This document shows, one piece after another, positions 17,567-25,944 of a DNA stretch of 64,000 nucleotides. Under the pieces are notes generated by a model that ran no database searches, had not been told where the DNA came from, and was given only the letters and a program-made list of their open reading frames with translations. Origin of the DNA: Terriglobia bacterium. Lineage in GTDB: Bacteria; Acidobacteriota; Terriglobia; Terriglobales; Acidobacteriaceae. The stretch's first letter is position 1. Every line of letters starts with the position of its first letter. Both the position numbers and the translations under genes were made by a program. The stretch lies in contig JAIQFH010000034.1 in the NCBI GenBank assembly GCA_020073385.1, positions 1-64,000 of the forward strand, read 5' to 3'.

Positions 17567-17898
17567 AGGATCCTCACTCGCGAAACTCGCGAACGTCGAT
17601 TTTCGAAAGCCCTGCTCACGCGAGAAAGAACTCGTATGACAGGCATAATCCAGATGCGAGGTCGAACCTTAACTGTTGCCGCGAGGGAATGTGCGTGAGC
17701 TGGCGAATACAGGATTGCCACGGCACTTTTCCAGCTTTCCCTTGAGGGCACAGACTGTTCTCCAAAAAGCTTCTCCAGAGTTGGGGCTGCGGTGAAGCCC
17801 TCGTCGAAGGCCGACTGTCAGTGGAAACCAACTGAAGCACTGAGGCATAACGCGCCGAGGATGCCGCCAGTTCTATAATTCCGCCCGGGCGGTGCCTC
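17567..17898. other. Divergent spacer, no gene seen
   Basis: This 332-bp gap lies between the divergent secreted protein and DUF1152 gene. Apart from the direct repeat ACTCGCGA-A-ACTCGCGA at 17576-17592, and short frames that do not look like protein, I see nothing in it. It presumably holds both promoters. Confidence 0.5.
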
Positions 17899-18843
17899 AT
17901 GGATGAGTTTCGCTTGCCATCATCGCTGGAGCGCAGCCAGCGTGTGCTCGTGTCGGGTGCGGGAGGAGGGTTTGACGTCTATACCGGGCTCCCAATTTAT
18001 GAGCGGCTGCGTTCCCTCGGCAAGCAGGTGTTCCTGGGCAATCTGTCCTTCACCGAACTCGAAGCCACGAACGCAAAAAGACTGGCGCATGCCCTTGTAG
18101 CCGTTGACGCCAACACTTCCGGCGAGGATCTCTATTTCCCAGAGCGGATGCTCGCCGCTTTCCTCTCGCGCCGGGGCGAGAACATCACAATCTATGCATT
18201 CGAGAAATCAGGAGTTGCAGCGATTCGAGAAGGGTACCAGCACCTAGTTGAGTTGCTTGAGGTCGACGCCATTGTCTTGGTGGATGGAGGCACAGACATC
18301 CTGATGCGAGGCGACGAGGCAAGCTTGGGAACCCCGGCAGAGGACATGATGAGCCTTGCCGCCGTCGCGGGCCTGGATGTTCCAACACGCATTGTGACTT
18401 GCGTCGGATTCGGCATCGATTCCTACCATGGCGTGTGCCACGCGAATTGGCTGGAAAATGTCGCCGCACTGACTGAGGCCGGCGGATTTCTTGGTGCCAC
18501 TGCCTTGCTCGAGAAAATGCCCGAAGTCAGGTTGTATGTGGACGCCGTGAAGACCGCTGAGTCGGCAACGCGGCACCGGTCAAGTATAGTGAACGGAAGT
18601 ATTGTGTCGGCTATTGAAGGGCGGTTCGGCGACCATCATCGGACCCCAAGGACACAGTCCAGCAAACTCTTCATCAGCCCGCTGATGACCCTGCTCTGGG
18701 CATTCGACCTGCTGGCTGTAGCTCGGCGGAACCTCTATCTGAGCCGACTCGAGCAGACGCGAAGCACTTGGGATGTGTTGCTGGCTATCGAACAGTTTCG
18801 GGCCACGGTACCCTCGCGGCCAATAGAATCGATCCCCTATTGA
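17899..18843 (+). CDS. DUF1152 family protein
   Basis: A 314-aa soluble protein with a glycine-rich nucleotide-binding-like loop (VLVSGAGGGFDVYTGLP, residues 16-32) and a second conserved block, VLVDGGTDILMRGDE, about 125-139. These two motifs define DUF1152, a family of unknown activity. The remaining sequence alternates helix and strand as in a Rossmann-like fold. The ATG at 17899 is used because it places the loop at the usual distance from the start. No operon partner. Confidence 0.8.
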   Translation: MDEFRLPSSLERSQRVLVSGAGGGFDVYTGLPIYERLRSLGKQVFLGNLSFTELEATNAKRLAHALVAVDANTSGEDLYFPERMLAAFLSRRGENITIYAFEKSGVAAIREGYQHLVELLEVDAIVLVDGGTDILMRGDEASLGTPAEDMMSLAAVAGLDVPTRIVTCVGFGIDSYHGVCHANWLENVAALTEAGGFLGATALLEKMPEVRLYVDAVKTAESATRHRSSIVNGSIVSAIEGRFGDHHRTPRTQSSKLFISPLMTLLWAFDLLAVARRNLYLSRLEQTRSTWDVLLAIEQFRATVPSRPIESIPY

Positions 18844-18887
18844 GTCCTGAGTAACTGGGCGCCAAAGATGCCCAGCCGCGTGGCCCT

Positions 18888-19338
18888 CTACGACTTCTCC
18901 TTGGGCGCTTCTTCCTGCGCGGCTACCTTCTTCACTTCCACCGGGCCGCCCTCATCCCAGGCGCTCCATGTTCCCGCCAGCTTATCCTCGGCCAGCTTCA
19001 GCGTAATCGTGCCGGTCGCCCCATTCGCGTCGAAATCCAGGGTGATATCGTCTCCCTTATGCGAGCCCCCGGTGATGGTGAAATCCCCATGATCGGAGCG
19101 GATCATCCCCGATCGCGCCTTCCTTCTCCGTGAGCTCGAACTTTACTTGGATGACCTCTTCGGCCCGATTCTTAGCGGTCCCCTCGTAGTGGCCCGTGAC
19201 CGACCCTTTCGCCGATGTGTTCTTGCCCTGTTGTGCCGTGGCGACGCACAAGGGCGCCAGAACGAGGCAAAGAACCAGCATCCGCTTTACGATTGCCATT
19301 TCACCAAGCCGCGCGAATTTCTTATGGGATGTTTTCAT
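18888..19338 (-). pseudogene. Secreted beta-rich protein, frameshifted in a 4-base run
   Basis: The N-terminal part (from ATG 19338, with signal-like VKRMLVLCLVLAPLCVATA, then KGSVTGHYEGTAKNRAEEVIQVKFELTEKEGAIG) and the C-terminal part (MIRSDHGDFTITGGSHKGDD to the stop at 18888) are in adjacent frames. They join at the CCCC run at 19107-19110: with three bases instead of four the reading is ...GAIG-MIRSDHG... without interruption. The start has AGGAGG five bases upstream, and its ATG overlaps the TGA of the MBL gene, so translation is coupled to it. Either a real frameshift or a sequencing indel. Function unknown; the repeats of T, G and D suggest a small beta-barrel. Confidence 0.75.
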
Positions 19339-20339
19339 TTGGCCTCCTTGGCGACCATCTTGCCCGCTTCGTCTTTCTCGATATATGCCCACGGCACATG
19401 TGGATCATGTGTGAATACCGTGAGCCATTTCTCGGGAAGTGCCCGGGCATAATACTCCCTTTTGCTCTCGATTGTGTCCAGCGGATACAGATCAAATCCC
19501 ATCCCCCAGGTGAGATCAATGTGCGCGGCAGTAGGCATGAGATCAGAAATATAACAAGCCGTTAGCCCACAAGAAGAATCCGGAGGGTGCCCCACTTGTG
19601 GCTGGTTTTGCCAGAAAGCCTGCCCTGAGTGTGCCGAAGGAAGGGGACTTTCGGGGGTACTACGATTTGGGAAGGGCACGGCTTCAGCCGTGCCGTTAGG
19701 CATCTTTTGAATTGGGGCTTTAGCCCCTGAGGGCGACCGCACGATGATCGCCTGCATGTTAGCTGTGTGCCCGCGAAAAGTCTTCACCGAAATCCCCGGC
19801 ACAATTTCCTCACCGCCCTTGAGCAGCGTCATCTGTCCGCTGGCCACCAGCGGATCATAATTCTCCGGAATAAAGCTGATCGCATCTCGCTCGCTAGGCT
19901 TGCGCGCATACTGCCACTCGCCCTCCGGCGCATAGTACTTCGCCCGCGGAAACGTCGGGACGATCTTCCCGTTCTTGTCGCGCACCGTATTCCATCCGCA
20001 GTGATCGAAGTGCAGGTGCGAATTGATGACGATATCAATATCCTCAGGCGCGACTCCTGCGGCCGAGAGATTCTCCAGCAACTTCGCCGGCTGTCCGTAA
20101 AACTTTTTCATGCGATCCGACAATTTGTTGCCCATCCCGGTCTCAACCAGCACAGTTTGCTTGCCGGTGCGAATCAGCAGAGAGTTGAGTCCCGCTGTGA
20201 CGTAGTTTCTTTCGTCAGCCGCGACCTTTCTCGACCACATCACCTTCGGAATTACGCCAAAGAACGCTCCGCCATCCAGCGGATAGGTCCCATCCGAAAA
20301 AACGCTAAGTTCAAAATTGCCAAGCGTCAGCCGATGCAT
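19335..20339 (-). CDS. Metallo-beta-lactamase-fold hydrolase with in-frame repeat insertion
   Basis: MBL-fold metalloenzyme with the zinc motif HLHFDH at residues 108-113, a second-site His in FRGHTANM and a late ISDLMPTAAH block. Residues about 203-257 (SGAKAPIQKMPNG, then TAEAVPFPNRSTPESPLPS and SGQAFWQNQPQVG) do not belong to the fold. They are the translation of a 165-bp intergenic-type repeat (19569-19733) that keeps the frame. Without it, AIIVRS would run straight into GLTACYISDLMP. The substrate is unknown; quorum-lactone or other ester hydrolases share this fold. Translationally coupled to the downstream secreted protein. Confidence 0.85.
   Translation of the reverse strand: MHRLTLGNFELSVFSDGTYPLDGGAFFGVIPKVMWSRKVAADERNYVTAGLNSLLIRTGKQTVLVETGMGNKLSDRMKKFYGQPAKLLENLSAAGVAPEDIDIVINSHLHFDHCGWNTVRDKNGKIVPTFPRAKYYAPEGEWQYARKPSERDAISFIPENYDPLVASGQMTLLKGGEEIVPGISVKTFRGHTANMQAIIVRSPSGAKAPIQKMPNGTAEAVPFPNRSTPESPLPSAHSGQAFWQNQPQVGHPPDSSCGLTACYISDLMPTAAHIDLTWGMGFDLYPLDTIESKREYYARALPEKWLTVFTHDPHVPWAYIEKDEAGKMVAKEAK
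19569..19733. repeat. Palindromic repeat inserted within the MBL gene
   Basis: Contains the palindromes GGCACGGCTTCAGCCGTGCC (around 19676-19695) and GGGGCTTTAGCCCC (19716-19729), plus GTGCCCCACTTGTGGCTGG (19589-19607). The first two types are common stand-alone intergenic palindromes; a related GGGCTAAAGCCC lies upstream of the TonB gene at about 13219-13230. The insertion is a multiple of three, without stop codons in the coding frame. Confidence 0.75.
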
Positions 20340-20909
20340 GGCTTCAGTGTGCCACAGCGACGTGCTGCCACCGAAAGTCCGGCTCGCCTTAAAGGTGTTG
20401 TCATTCCGACCGCGAAGCGGAGGAATCTTCTTCTTGCCGGCATCGAGCGCACTGCCGCCGCCGACAGATTCCTCACGGCAAAGGACGCCGTTTGGAATGA
20501 CAAAGGCCGGGTGATTACCTTCCGGTTAATAGAAATCCACAGCCCAACCTCGTCTCGTTGTGACATCTGACCTTGCGCTCCACAGAGCCGTTCTGTCATC
20601 GTAGGCATCGGCGACGCCGTGCTTGCTTTGAGACCGGAGAGAAGTCGCCAAGCTAAGTCTTTGTCGCTCAAGATTTTACCCCTAAGCCATTGAGCGCCAA
20701 GATTTTAATCCGCAAATCCCGCCAACTCGATGATTCCAAAGATCCAGGGGGAGGGGGGTGGGGATGCTGAGAAGTAAACTTTCCATGTCGAACAACAACC
20801 CAACTTTCTTCTCACCAGAAACCCTCGCCTCGTCGCTCCGGTCCAACCTGAATCCCTCGTTCATCTAATAAGTATCAGTTGATTACTGGCAGGAAGAACG
20901 GAGCAAGCC
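20340..20909. other. Gene-free spacer with one repeat copy
   Basis: A 570-bp gap between the divergent MBL and pirin genes. It contains a complete copy of the TCATTCCGA repeat (20399-20503). The frame on the minus strand across 20327-20671 mostly translates that repeat and does not look like a protein. A run of G near 20748-20764 (GGGGGAGGGGGGTGGGG) is the only other feature I see. Confidence 0.6.
20399..20503. repeat. TCATTCCGA-type inverted repeat copy
   Basis: Outer ends TGTCATTCCGACCGCGAAG and its counterpart GCCGTTTGGAATGACA face each other, with GGAGGAATCTT and AGATTCCTC further in and a variable centre. Same family as the copies at 8434, 48311, 50134 and 61494. Confidence 0.85.
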
Positions 20910-21608
20910 ATGATTCAGATTCGCCCCAGCGCCGAACGTGGTGGAGGAAACCACGGTTGGCTCGACACCAAACACACTTTCAGCTTCGCCGATTATTGGG
21001 ATCCCAAGTGGATGGGATTCCGCTCGCTGCGCGTCATTAACGAAGACCACGTCGCGCCCAACACGGGATTTCCCACGCATCCGCATCGCGACATGGAAAT
21101 CATCACCTACGTTCTTGAAGGCAAGCTCGAACACAAAGACAGCCTCGGAACCGGATCGGTGATCCTTCCCGGCGATGGACAGCGCATGACCGCAGGCAGC
21201 GGTATTCGCCACAGCGAGTTCAATCCCTCGACCACCGAGCCCGTACATCTTCTGCAGATCTGGATTCAGCCGGAGAAAGCAGCGCTGCCGCCGAGCTACG
21301 AGCAGAAGACTTTTCCCGAAGCTGAAAAGCGCGGCAAGCTTCGCCTGATCGCGTCGCGCAGTGCGAACGATGGATCGGTCAAGATCAATCAGGATGCGAA
21401 GCTCTATGTCTCCCTGCTGAAGCCCGGAGAAGAAGTCACACACGAGTTCGACGCGGGTCGCTACGGTTGGCTGCAAGTCGCGCGCGGCGCAGTAGAACTG
21501 AACGGAAAGAAACTCAATCAAGGCGATGGAGCCGCTATCAGCGACGAGAAGCATCTGAACATCAAAGGCACGGAAGACGCCGAAGTCTTGCTATTCGACC
21601 TGGCTTAA
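20910..21608 (+). CDS. Pirin family protein (YhhW-like)
   Basis: A 232-aa bicupin. The N-terminal cupin has the metal-binding pattern HPHRDMEIITYVLEG followed by GSGIRHSEFNP, where three His and one Glu bind metal; the second cupin (about 150-232) lacks these residues, as usual. The start of the protein (IRPSAERGGGNHGWLDTKHTFSF) is typical of pirins like YhhW, which has quercetinase activity. The natural substrate is unknown. Monocistronic. Confidence 0.9.
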   Translation: MIQIRPSAERGGGNHGWLDTKHTFSFADYWDPKWMGFRSLRVINEDHVAPNTGFPTHPHRDMEIITYVLEGKLEHKDSLGTGSVILPGDGQRMTAGSGIRHSEFNPSTTEPVHLLQIWIQPEKAALPPSYEQKTFPEAEKRGKLRLIASRSANDGSVKINQDAKLYVSLLKPGEEVTHEFDAGRYGWLQVARGAVELNGKKLNQGDGAAISDEKHLNIKGTEDAEVLLFDLA

Positions 21609-21612
21609 AGGC

Positions 21613-21692
21613 GTTCACCACAGAGGTCACTGAGGAACACAGAGGCTTACCCTGTGAACCTCTGTGCTCCTCCGTGGTGAAAGGTTTTTATG
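21613..21692. repeat. 'accacagagg' intergenic repeat
   Basis: TTCACCACAGAGG at the left and CCTCCGTGGTGAA at the right face each other around ACACAGAGG and CCTCTGTG blocks, giving an imperfect hairpin. The outer motif GGTTTTTATGCAGCG recurs inverted at 33239-33253. It fills the convergent spacer between pirin and rsmI. Confidence 0.75.
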
Positions 21693-21697
21693 CAGCG

Positions 21698-22564
21698 TCA
21701 CTTCCTCCGCTGCATCTCCCGATACGCCTCGCTCTTTGAAACTCCCCTCTCCTTTGCCACTTTCTTCAGCGCGGCCTTCTCGTCGATCTTCTCTTCCGCC
21801 ATGATCTGTTGCACGCGCTCACGAATGCCCTGACGGCCAACCGCGGCCGTCGTCACATCTTGCTCCTCCGCCTTCCCAATCAGCAGCGTGATCTCACCCT
21901 TCACCGTCTCGCGCGCCTTCAGCGTTTGCAGCACCTCACTGGCCCGCCCACGCAGAAATTCTTCGTGGATCTTCGTCACCTCGCGCGCCACCACAACATG
22001 TCTCGTCCCGCCAAGCACATCGACCACATCCTCCAGCGCCTCCACGACCCGATGCGGTGCCTCGTAAAACACCAGCGTCCGCGGAGAACTCTTCACTGTC
22101 TCCAGCATGGTCCGCCGTTCCCCACGCTTCGCCGGCAAGAATCCGCTGAAGCGAAATGAATCCGTAGGCAGCCCGCTCGCCACCAGCGCCGCCAGAAAAG
22201 CCGACGCCCCCGGCACAGGAACCACTGGCAAGTGATGCCGGATCGCCAGCGTGATCAGCCGGTATCCCGGGTCGGAAATTCCCGGCATCCCTGCGTCGGT
22301 CACCAGCGCGACGCTCGCGCCCTCCTGCATCTCCTTGACCAGCTCCGCCGACTTTGTCATCTCATTGTGCTCGTGATAACTGGTCATGCGGGTCACGATG
22401 TTGTAATGGTTGAGCAGCTTCTGCGTCTGCCGCGTATCTTCGCACGCAATTACGTCCACTTCCTTCAGCACCCGCAGCGCACGCAGCGTGATGTCATCCA
22501 GATTCCCGATGGGTGTCGCCACCAGATACAACGCCGGTCCCAGGCTGGATTTCACATCGCTCAT
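21698..22564 (-). CDS. rsmI: 16S rRNA (cytidine1402-2'-O)-methyltransferase
   Basis: Methylates the 2'-OH of C1402 in 16S rRNA with SAM. Family signatures are clear: LYLVATPIGNLDDITLRAL, ACEDTRQTQKLLNHY, LVTDAGMPGISDPGYRL, the conserved Phe/Pro-rich SFRFSGFLPAKRGERR and FYEAPHRV. At 288 aa it is of normal length, with the C-terminal extension (KIDEKAALKKVAKERGVSK, EAYREMQ) present in many members. Monocistronic; the ATG gives a normal N-terminus. Confidence 0.95.
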   Translation of the reverse strand: MSDVKSSLGPALYLVATPIGNLDDITLRALRVLKEVDVIACEDTRQTQKLLNHYNIVTRMTSYHEHNEMTKSAELVKEMQEGASVALVTDAGMPGISDPGYRLITLAIRHHLPVVPVPGASAFLAALVASGLPTDSFRFSGFLPAKRGERRTMLETVKSSPRTLVFYEAPHRVVEALEDVVDVLGGTRHVVVAREVTKIHEEFLRGRASEVLQTLKARETVKGEITLLIGKAEEQDVTTAAVGRQGIRERVQQIMAEEKIDEKAALKKVAKERGVSKSEAYREMQRRK

Positions 22565-22587
22565 GGCCGGAGTCTAACACCGCTGGG

Positions 22588-22675
22588 GATTGCAGATTTC
22601 AGATTGGAGATTTCAATTGAAACCCCGCAGATTGCAGGCTGCCGTATCAATCCCAATCTGCAATCTAATCACCGT
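22588..22675. repeat. 'attgcagatttcagatt' intergenic repeat
   Basis: TTGCAGATTTCAGATTGGAG at the left and CAATCTGCAATCTAAT at the right form an AT-rich imperfect inverted repeat. A second copy of the same family lies at 37794-37913 downstream of serA. Confidence 0.75.
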
Positions 22676-22729
22676 AACGTTTCGATCCGCGGGACGTTAT
22701 GCTGGCGGAATCTCTAGGAGGCATGAACC

Positions 22730-23062
22730 ATGACCCGAGCAGCCTTCCGCAAACTAGCCCTCTCGCTCCCCGAAACCGAAGAGCGTCAGCACATGAATCA
22801 TCCCGACTTCCGCGTGGCCGGAAAAATCTTCGCCACGCTCGGCTACCCCGACAAAACCCGCGGCGTGGTCAAGCTCTCGCCCGAAGATCAGCACTACTTT
22901 TCGAAGGATTACCCCGACGTATTCATCCCCGTCAAAGGCACCTGGGGACGCCGCGGCGCCACCAGCGTCCAGCTCAAAGCCGCAACGAAGGATGTTCTAG
23001 CCAAAGCGATTCACGCCGCCTGGCGCAACACCGCCCCCAAGCGTCTGCTAAAATCGACGTGA
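22730..23062 (+). CDS. MmcQ/YjbR family DNA-binding-fold protein
   Basis: A 110-aa protein with the MmcQ/YjbR fold pattern: LSLPETEERQHMNHPDFRVAG, KIFATL and KLSPEDQHYFSK, then AAWRNTAPKRLL at the end. The family has a double-wing-like fold resembling DNA-binding proteins but no settled function. The ATG follows AGGAGG at 22718-22723. It is probably co-transcribed with the FmdB-type zinc ribbon gene starting 34 bp downstream. Confidence 0.85.
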   Translation: MTRAAFRKLALSLPETEERQHMNHPDFRVAGKIFATLGYPDKTRGVVKLSPEDQHYFSKDYPDVFIPVKGTWGRRGATSVQLKAATKDVLAKAIHAAWRNTAPKRLLKST

Positions 23063-23096
23063 AACAAAGTTGTCCCACGCAACCGTCTCACATCAC

Positions 23097-23405
23097 ATGC
23101 CACTTTACGAATATCAGTGCAAGAAGTGCGGCCATCGCTTCGAAAAAATCCAGAAGTTCTCCGACAAGATGGTCAAGAAGTGCCCTGACTGCGGCGGCCC
23201 CGTCGAACAGATGATTTCGGCTCCGGCAGTGCAGTTTAAGGGATCTGGCTGGTACGTCACCGACTACGCCAAAAAGTCGCACGCCCCATCTTCAGATTCG
23301 GGCAGCAAGGACTCGAAGGATTCGAAGGAAACAAAGAAGGAAGACAAGAAGCCGGAGAGTTCCTCAAAAGAGAGCAGCACCAAGAAAGCCGACAAGCACA
23401 AGTAA
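23097..23405 (+). CDS. FmdB-type zinc ribbon protein
   Basis: About 102 aa. The N-terminal half is the FmdB/CxxC zinc ribbon (MPLYEYQCKKCGHRFEKIQK, then KKCPDCGG), with four Cys to bind Zn. After GSGWYVTDYAKK comes a low-complexity Lys/Ser/Glu/Asp tail to the end. The start at 23097 is preferred to the upstream in-frame start at 23070 because family members start with MPLYEYxC. Proposed as a regulatory protein in the literature on fmdB, but the role is unproven. Confidence 0.9.
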   Translation: MPLYEYQCKKCGHRFEKIQKFSDKMVKKCPDCGGPVEQMISAPAVQFKGSGWYVTDYAKKSHAPSSDSGSKDSKDSKETKKEDKKPESSSKESSTKKADKHK

Positions 23406-23416
23406 AACTTTTCGTC

Positions 23417-23525
23417 TGTCATCCTGAGGACCGCGTATTTTGCGGGCCGAAGGACCTGTGCAACCGCTGGCAGCGCATTGGACTCAAGCCAAGTGCACAG
23501 ATCCTTCGCTGCGCTCAGGATGACA
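23417..23525. repeat. 'tcatcctgagga' inverted repeat
   Basis: Outer ends TGTCATCCTGAGG and GCTCAGGATGACA are inverted; further in, GAAGGACCTGTGCA pairs with TGCACAGATCCTTC. It would fold into a long hairpin of about 109 nt. It belongs to the same class of paired repeats as the TCATTCCGA family, with different sequence, and sits between convergent genes. Confidence 0.8.
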
Positions 23526-23555
23526 ATGAGTAGGAATTTGAGTACTGACTTGTTC

Positions 23556-25787
23556 CTACTTTAACTCCCTCTCAAAGTGCTCCACAATCATGGTGAACAG
23601 ATGCACGCGCGCATCTTTCCCTGCGATGCTGTGCGTCTTATTGGGATAAATCATCAGCCGGAACTGCTTGCCGGCGTTGATCAGCGCGTTAATCATTTGA
23701 ATGCTGTTCTGGAAATGCACGTTGTCGTCGCTCGTTCCGTGCACCAGGAGCAAGGCCCCATGCAACTTGTCGGCTGACCTGGTCACATCCGACATTTCAT
23801 ATCCGGCCTTGTCGTCCTTGAGCAGCCCCATGTATCGCTCGGTGTAGATCGAGTCGTAGTTCGCCTGATTCGTCACCGGAGCCACGGCCACTCCGGCCTT
23901 GAAACGGTCCGAGTGGGTCATCGCATAGAGGGTCATCGACCCGCCATTCGACCATCCCCAGATTCCGATGCGGTCTTTGTCGAGCTGCGGATACTGCTCC
24001 AACAGTTGATCCAGCGCCGTCAGCTGATCCTTCAGCTCGACCGCACCGAACTCGTGCCGGATCGCGGTCTGGAACTTGCGATCGCGTCCCGGCGTGCCGC
24101 GATTGTCGACCGAGAAAATGGCAAAGCCTTTGCGCGACAGGATCTCGTCAAATGGATCGGGAACGCCCTTGCGCACCGTTTGGCCCGCAGGACCACCATA
24201 GATGTTGATGATGAGAGGAATCTTGCCGCTCGCCGCGCCGTCGGGAGGCAGCAACAAGCGACCATACAGAATTGTCCCATCATCGGCCTTGAACTCGAGA
24301 TACTTCGGCGCCCTCAGCCCGTACTCAGCAATCTCATCGTGAGCTTTCCAGACCGGATTGCAGGCTCCCCCCACCGCGCACAGCGACAAGACCGGCGAGG
24401 CCTGCGGGCCGAAGTAGGTCTGTGTGTAGTGCTTGCCGTCATCGCTGAAACTCGCGAGGTGAAACCCTCCTTCCGTGGTCAGGGCTTTGAACCCGGATCC
24501 ATCAAGCTGAACCGAGTAGATCTGCGTCTGCCGCGGATCATCCTTATTCGCTTCGAAGAACACCGTACCCGACGCTTCGTCCACGCCCTTGATGCCCAGC
24601 ACTTCGTAGTCGCCCTTCTCCAGTTGGCGCTCCAGCTTCGCATCCGCCGCCATCGGATTCTGTTTGTCGAAGCTGTAGAGGTAAATGTGCATGTTCCCAT
24701 CGCGCCAGCTCGGCCATAGAAACTGCCAGCTCGATTTCAGAAACCGGATCTCGGTATGCTCGAAGTCGAACCATGCGCCATCGTGCGTCTCCGTCAGCAC
24801 CAGCCGAGGCTTCCCGGACTTCGTGTCCACGAAATACAAATCCATCTTGTCTTCCGCGCGGTTCAGCACCTCGGCCCAGATCACGCCATCCTTCACCCAT
24901 CCAAATCGCGGGATGTAGAAATCTTCGTCTTTGGTCAGAGTGATCCACTTCGTTTTTCCCTTCTCCGCGTCCACCACGCCCAGCTTCACCACTGGATTCG
25001 GATCGCCCACCTTCGGATATTTCTCCTGATCCACGGTGGGATGCGTCGGCATCCAGTCGGTGATCGGATAGGTCGGAACACTCGTCTCATCCATGTGCAG
25101 GAACGCGATCTCCTTGCTATCCGGCGACCAGAAGTAATTGCTGCGCACAGCCAACTCCTCGGCATAGACCCAGTCGATGTCGCCGTTGAAGAGATTGTCC
25201 CCCGTATCTTTGGTGAGCTGCTTCTCGTTCTTCCCACTTACCGAATTAACGTACAGGTTGTGTTTGCGTACATACGCAAGGTGGTTTCCATCGGGAGAAA
25301 ACTTCGGATCTCCACTCGGATCCCCAGCCGACGTAAATTGAACCGCCGTCTCTGTCCCCAGGTCGTAAAGCCAGAGCTGCCCCTGGGAATCGAAGATCAG
25401 ATGTTTCGAATCCGGAGCCCACAGGTACGCGGCCACGTGATAGCGCGTCAGCCGCTCCTTCTCCCGCTCGTTCTTTACCTTGTTCACATCCGGGTCGAGC
25501 TTCGCCAGCTTCGCCGCGCTGACCAGCACTTTCGCCTCTCCGGTGGCGGCATCCACGTACCACAATTCGCCCTTTTCGCCCTTCTCATCGCGCTGCACAA
25601 ATGAGAGCTTCGCCCCGTCCGGACTCCATTCCGTGGTCTCCGGACCGCGCCCAGCGAGCCCTCCTGGCTGAAACAGGGCGTCAATGGTCAGGGGTTTGGT
25701 GGGGGTGGTTTGAGCGTTCGCCAAAGTGGAAATCAAGGAAAATGCGAACAGAGCAAAATAAAGAAGAAAGCGAGTCTTGCTTTGCAC
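23556..25787 (-). CDS. Secreted S9 prolyl oligopeptidase (DPP4-like)
   Basis: A 743-aa exported peptidase that removes N-terminal dipeptides with Pro or Ala at position 2, by family. Signal peptide MQSKTRFLLYFALFAFSLIS; beta-propeller (about 40-490) including DWVYAEELAVRSNYFW with the Glu pair that binds the free N-terminus in DPP4; C-terminal alpha/beta hydrolase with nucleophile Ser613 (GWSNGG), Asp in HGTSDDNVHF and His719 in NKTHSIAG. Intact length for S9B. Likely periplasmic peptide scavenging. Monocistronic. Confidence 0.92.
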   Translation of the reverse strand: MQSKTRFLLYFALFAFSLISTLANAQTTPTKPLTIDALFQPGGLAGRGPETTEWSPDGAKLSFVQRDEKGEKGELWYVDAATGEAKVLVSAAKLAKLDPDVNKVKNEREKERLTRYHVAAYLWAPDSKHLIFDSQGQLWLYDLGTETAVQFTSAGDPSGDPKFSPDGNHLAYVRKHNLYVNSVSGKNEKQLTKDTGDNLFNGDIDWVYAEELAVRSNYFWSPDSKEIAFLHMDETSVPTYPITDWMPTHPTVDQEKYPKVGDPNPVVKLGVVDAEKGKTKWITLTKDEDFYIPRFGWVKDGVIWAEVLNRAEDKMDLYFVDTKSGKPRLVLTETHDGAWFDFEHTEIRFLKSSWQFLWPSWRDGNMHIYLYSFDKQNPMAADAKLERQLEKGDYEVLGIKGVDEASGTVFFEANKDDPRQTQIYSVQLDGSGFKALTTEGGFHLASFSDDGKHYTQTYFGPQASPVLSLCAVGGACNPVWKAHDEIAEYGLRAPKYLEFKADDGTILYGRLLLPPDGAASGKIPLIINIYGGPAGQTVRKGVPDPFDEILSRKGFAIFSVDNRGTPGRDRKFQTAIRHEFGAVELKDQLTALDQLLEQYPQLDKDRIGIWGWSNGGSMTLYAMTHSDRFKAGVAVAPVTNQANYDSIYTERYMGLLKDDKAGYEMSDVTRSADKLHGALLLVHGTSDDNVHFQNSIQMINALINAGKQFRLMIYPNKTHSIAGKDARVHLFTMIVEHFERELK

Positions 25788-25837
25788 GAAGTAACCTCAC
25801 GGATAAGAAGTGACGACGCCCGGACGAAGCAACGAGT

Positions 25838-25912
25838 TTAACACCGAGCAACACAGAGTCTGCGCGGCTATCTCGGTGTTCCTTTGTGCACTCTGTGGTT
25901 CAGGCCTTTGGC
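25838..25912. repeat. Degenerate 'cacagag' intergenic repeat
   Basis: AACACCGAGCAACACAGAG and CTCGGTGTTCCTTTGTG face each other, with ACTCTGTGGTT at the right end. It is a divergent member of the family seen at 21613 and 33245 and lies between the divergent peptidase and zinc ribbon genes. Confidence 0.65.
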
Positions 25913-25944
25913 CCTGCCTCGCGTGCTAAAATCAAAGCAGTCGG

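Noticed and set aside
20327..20671. 114-codon minus-strand frame upstream of the pirin gene
   Set aside because: About a third of it translates an intergenic repeat copy and the rest has no protein-like pattern or ribosome site.
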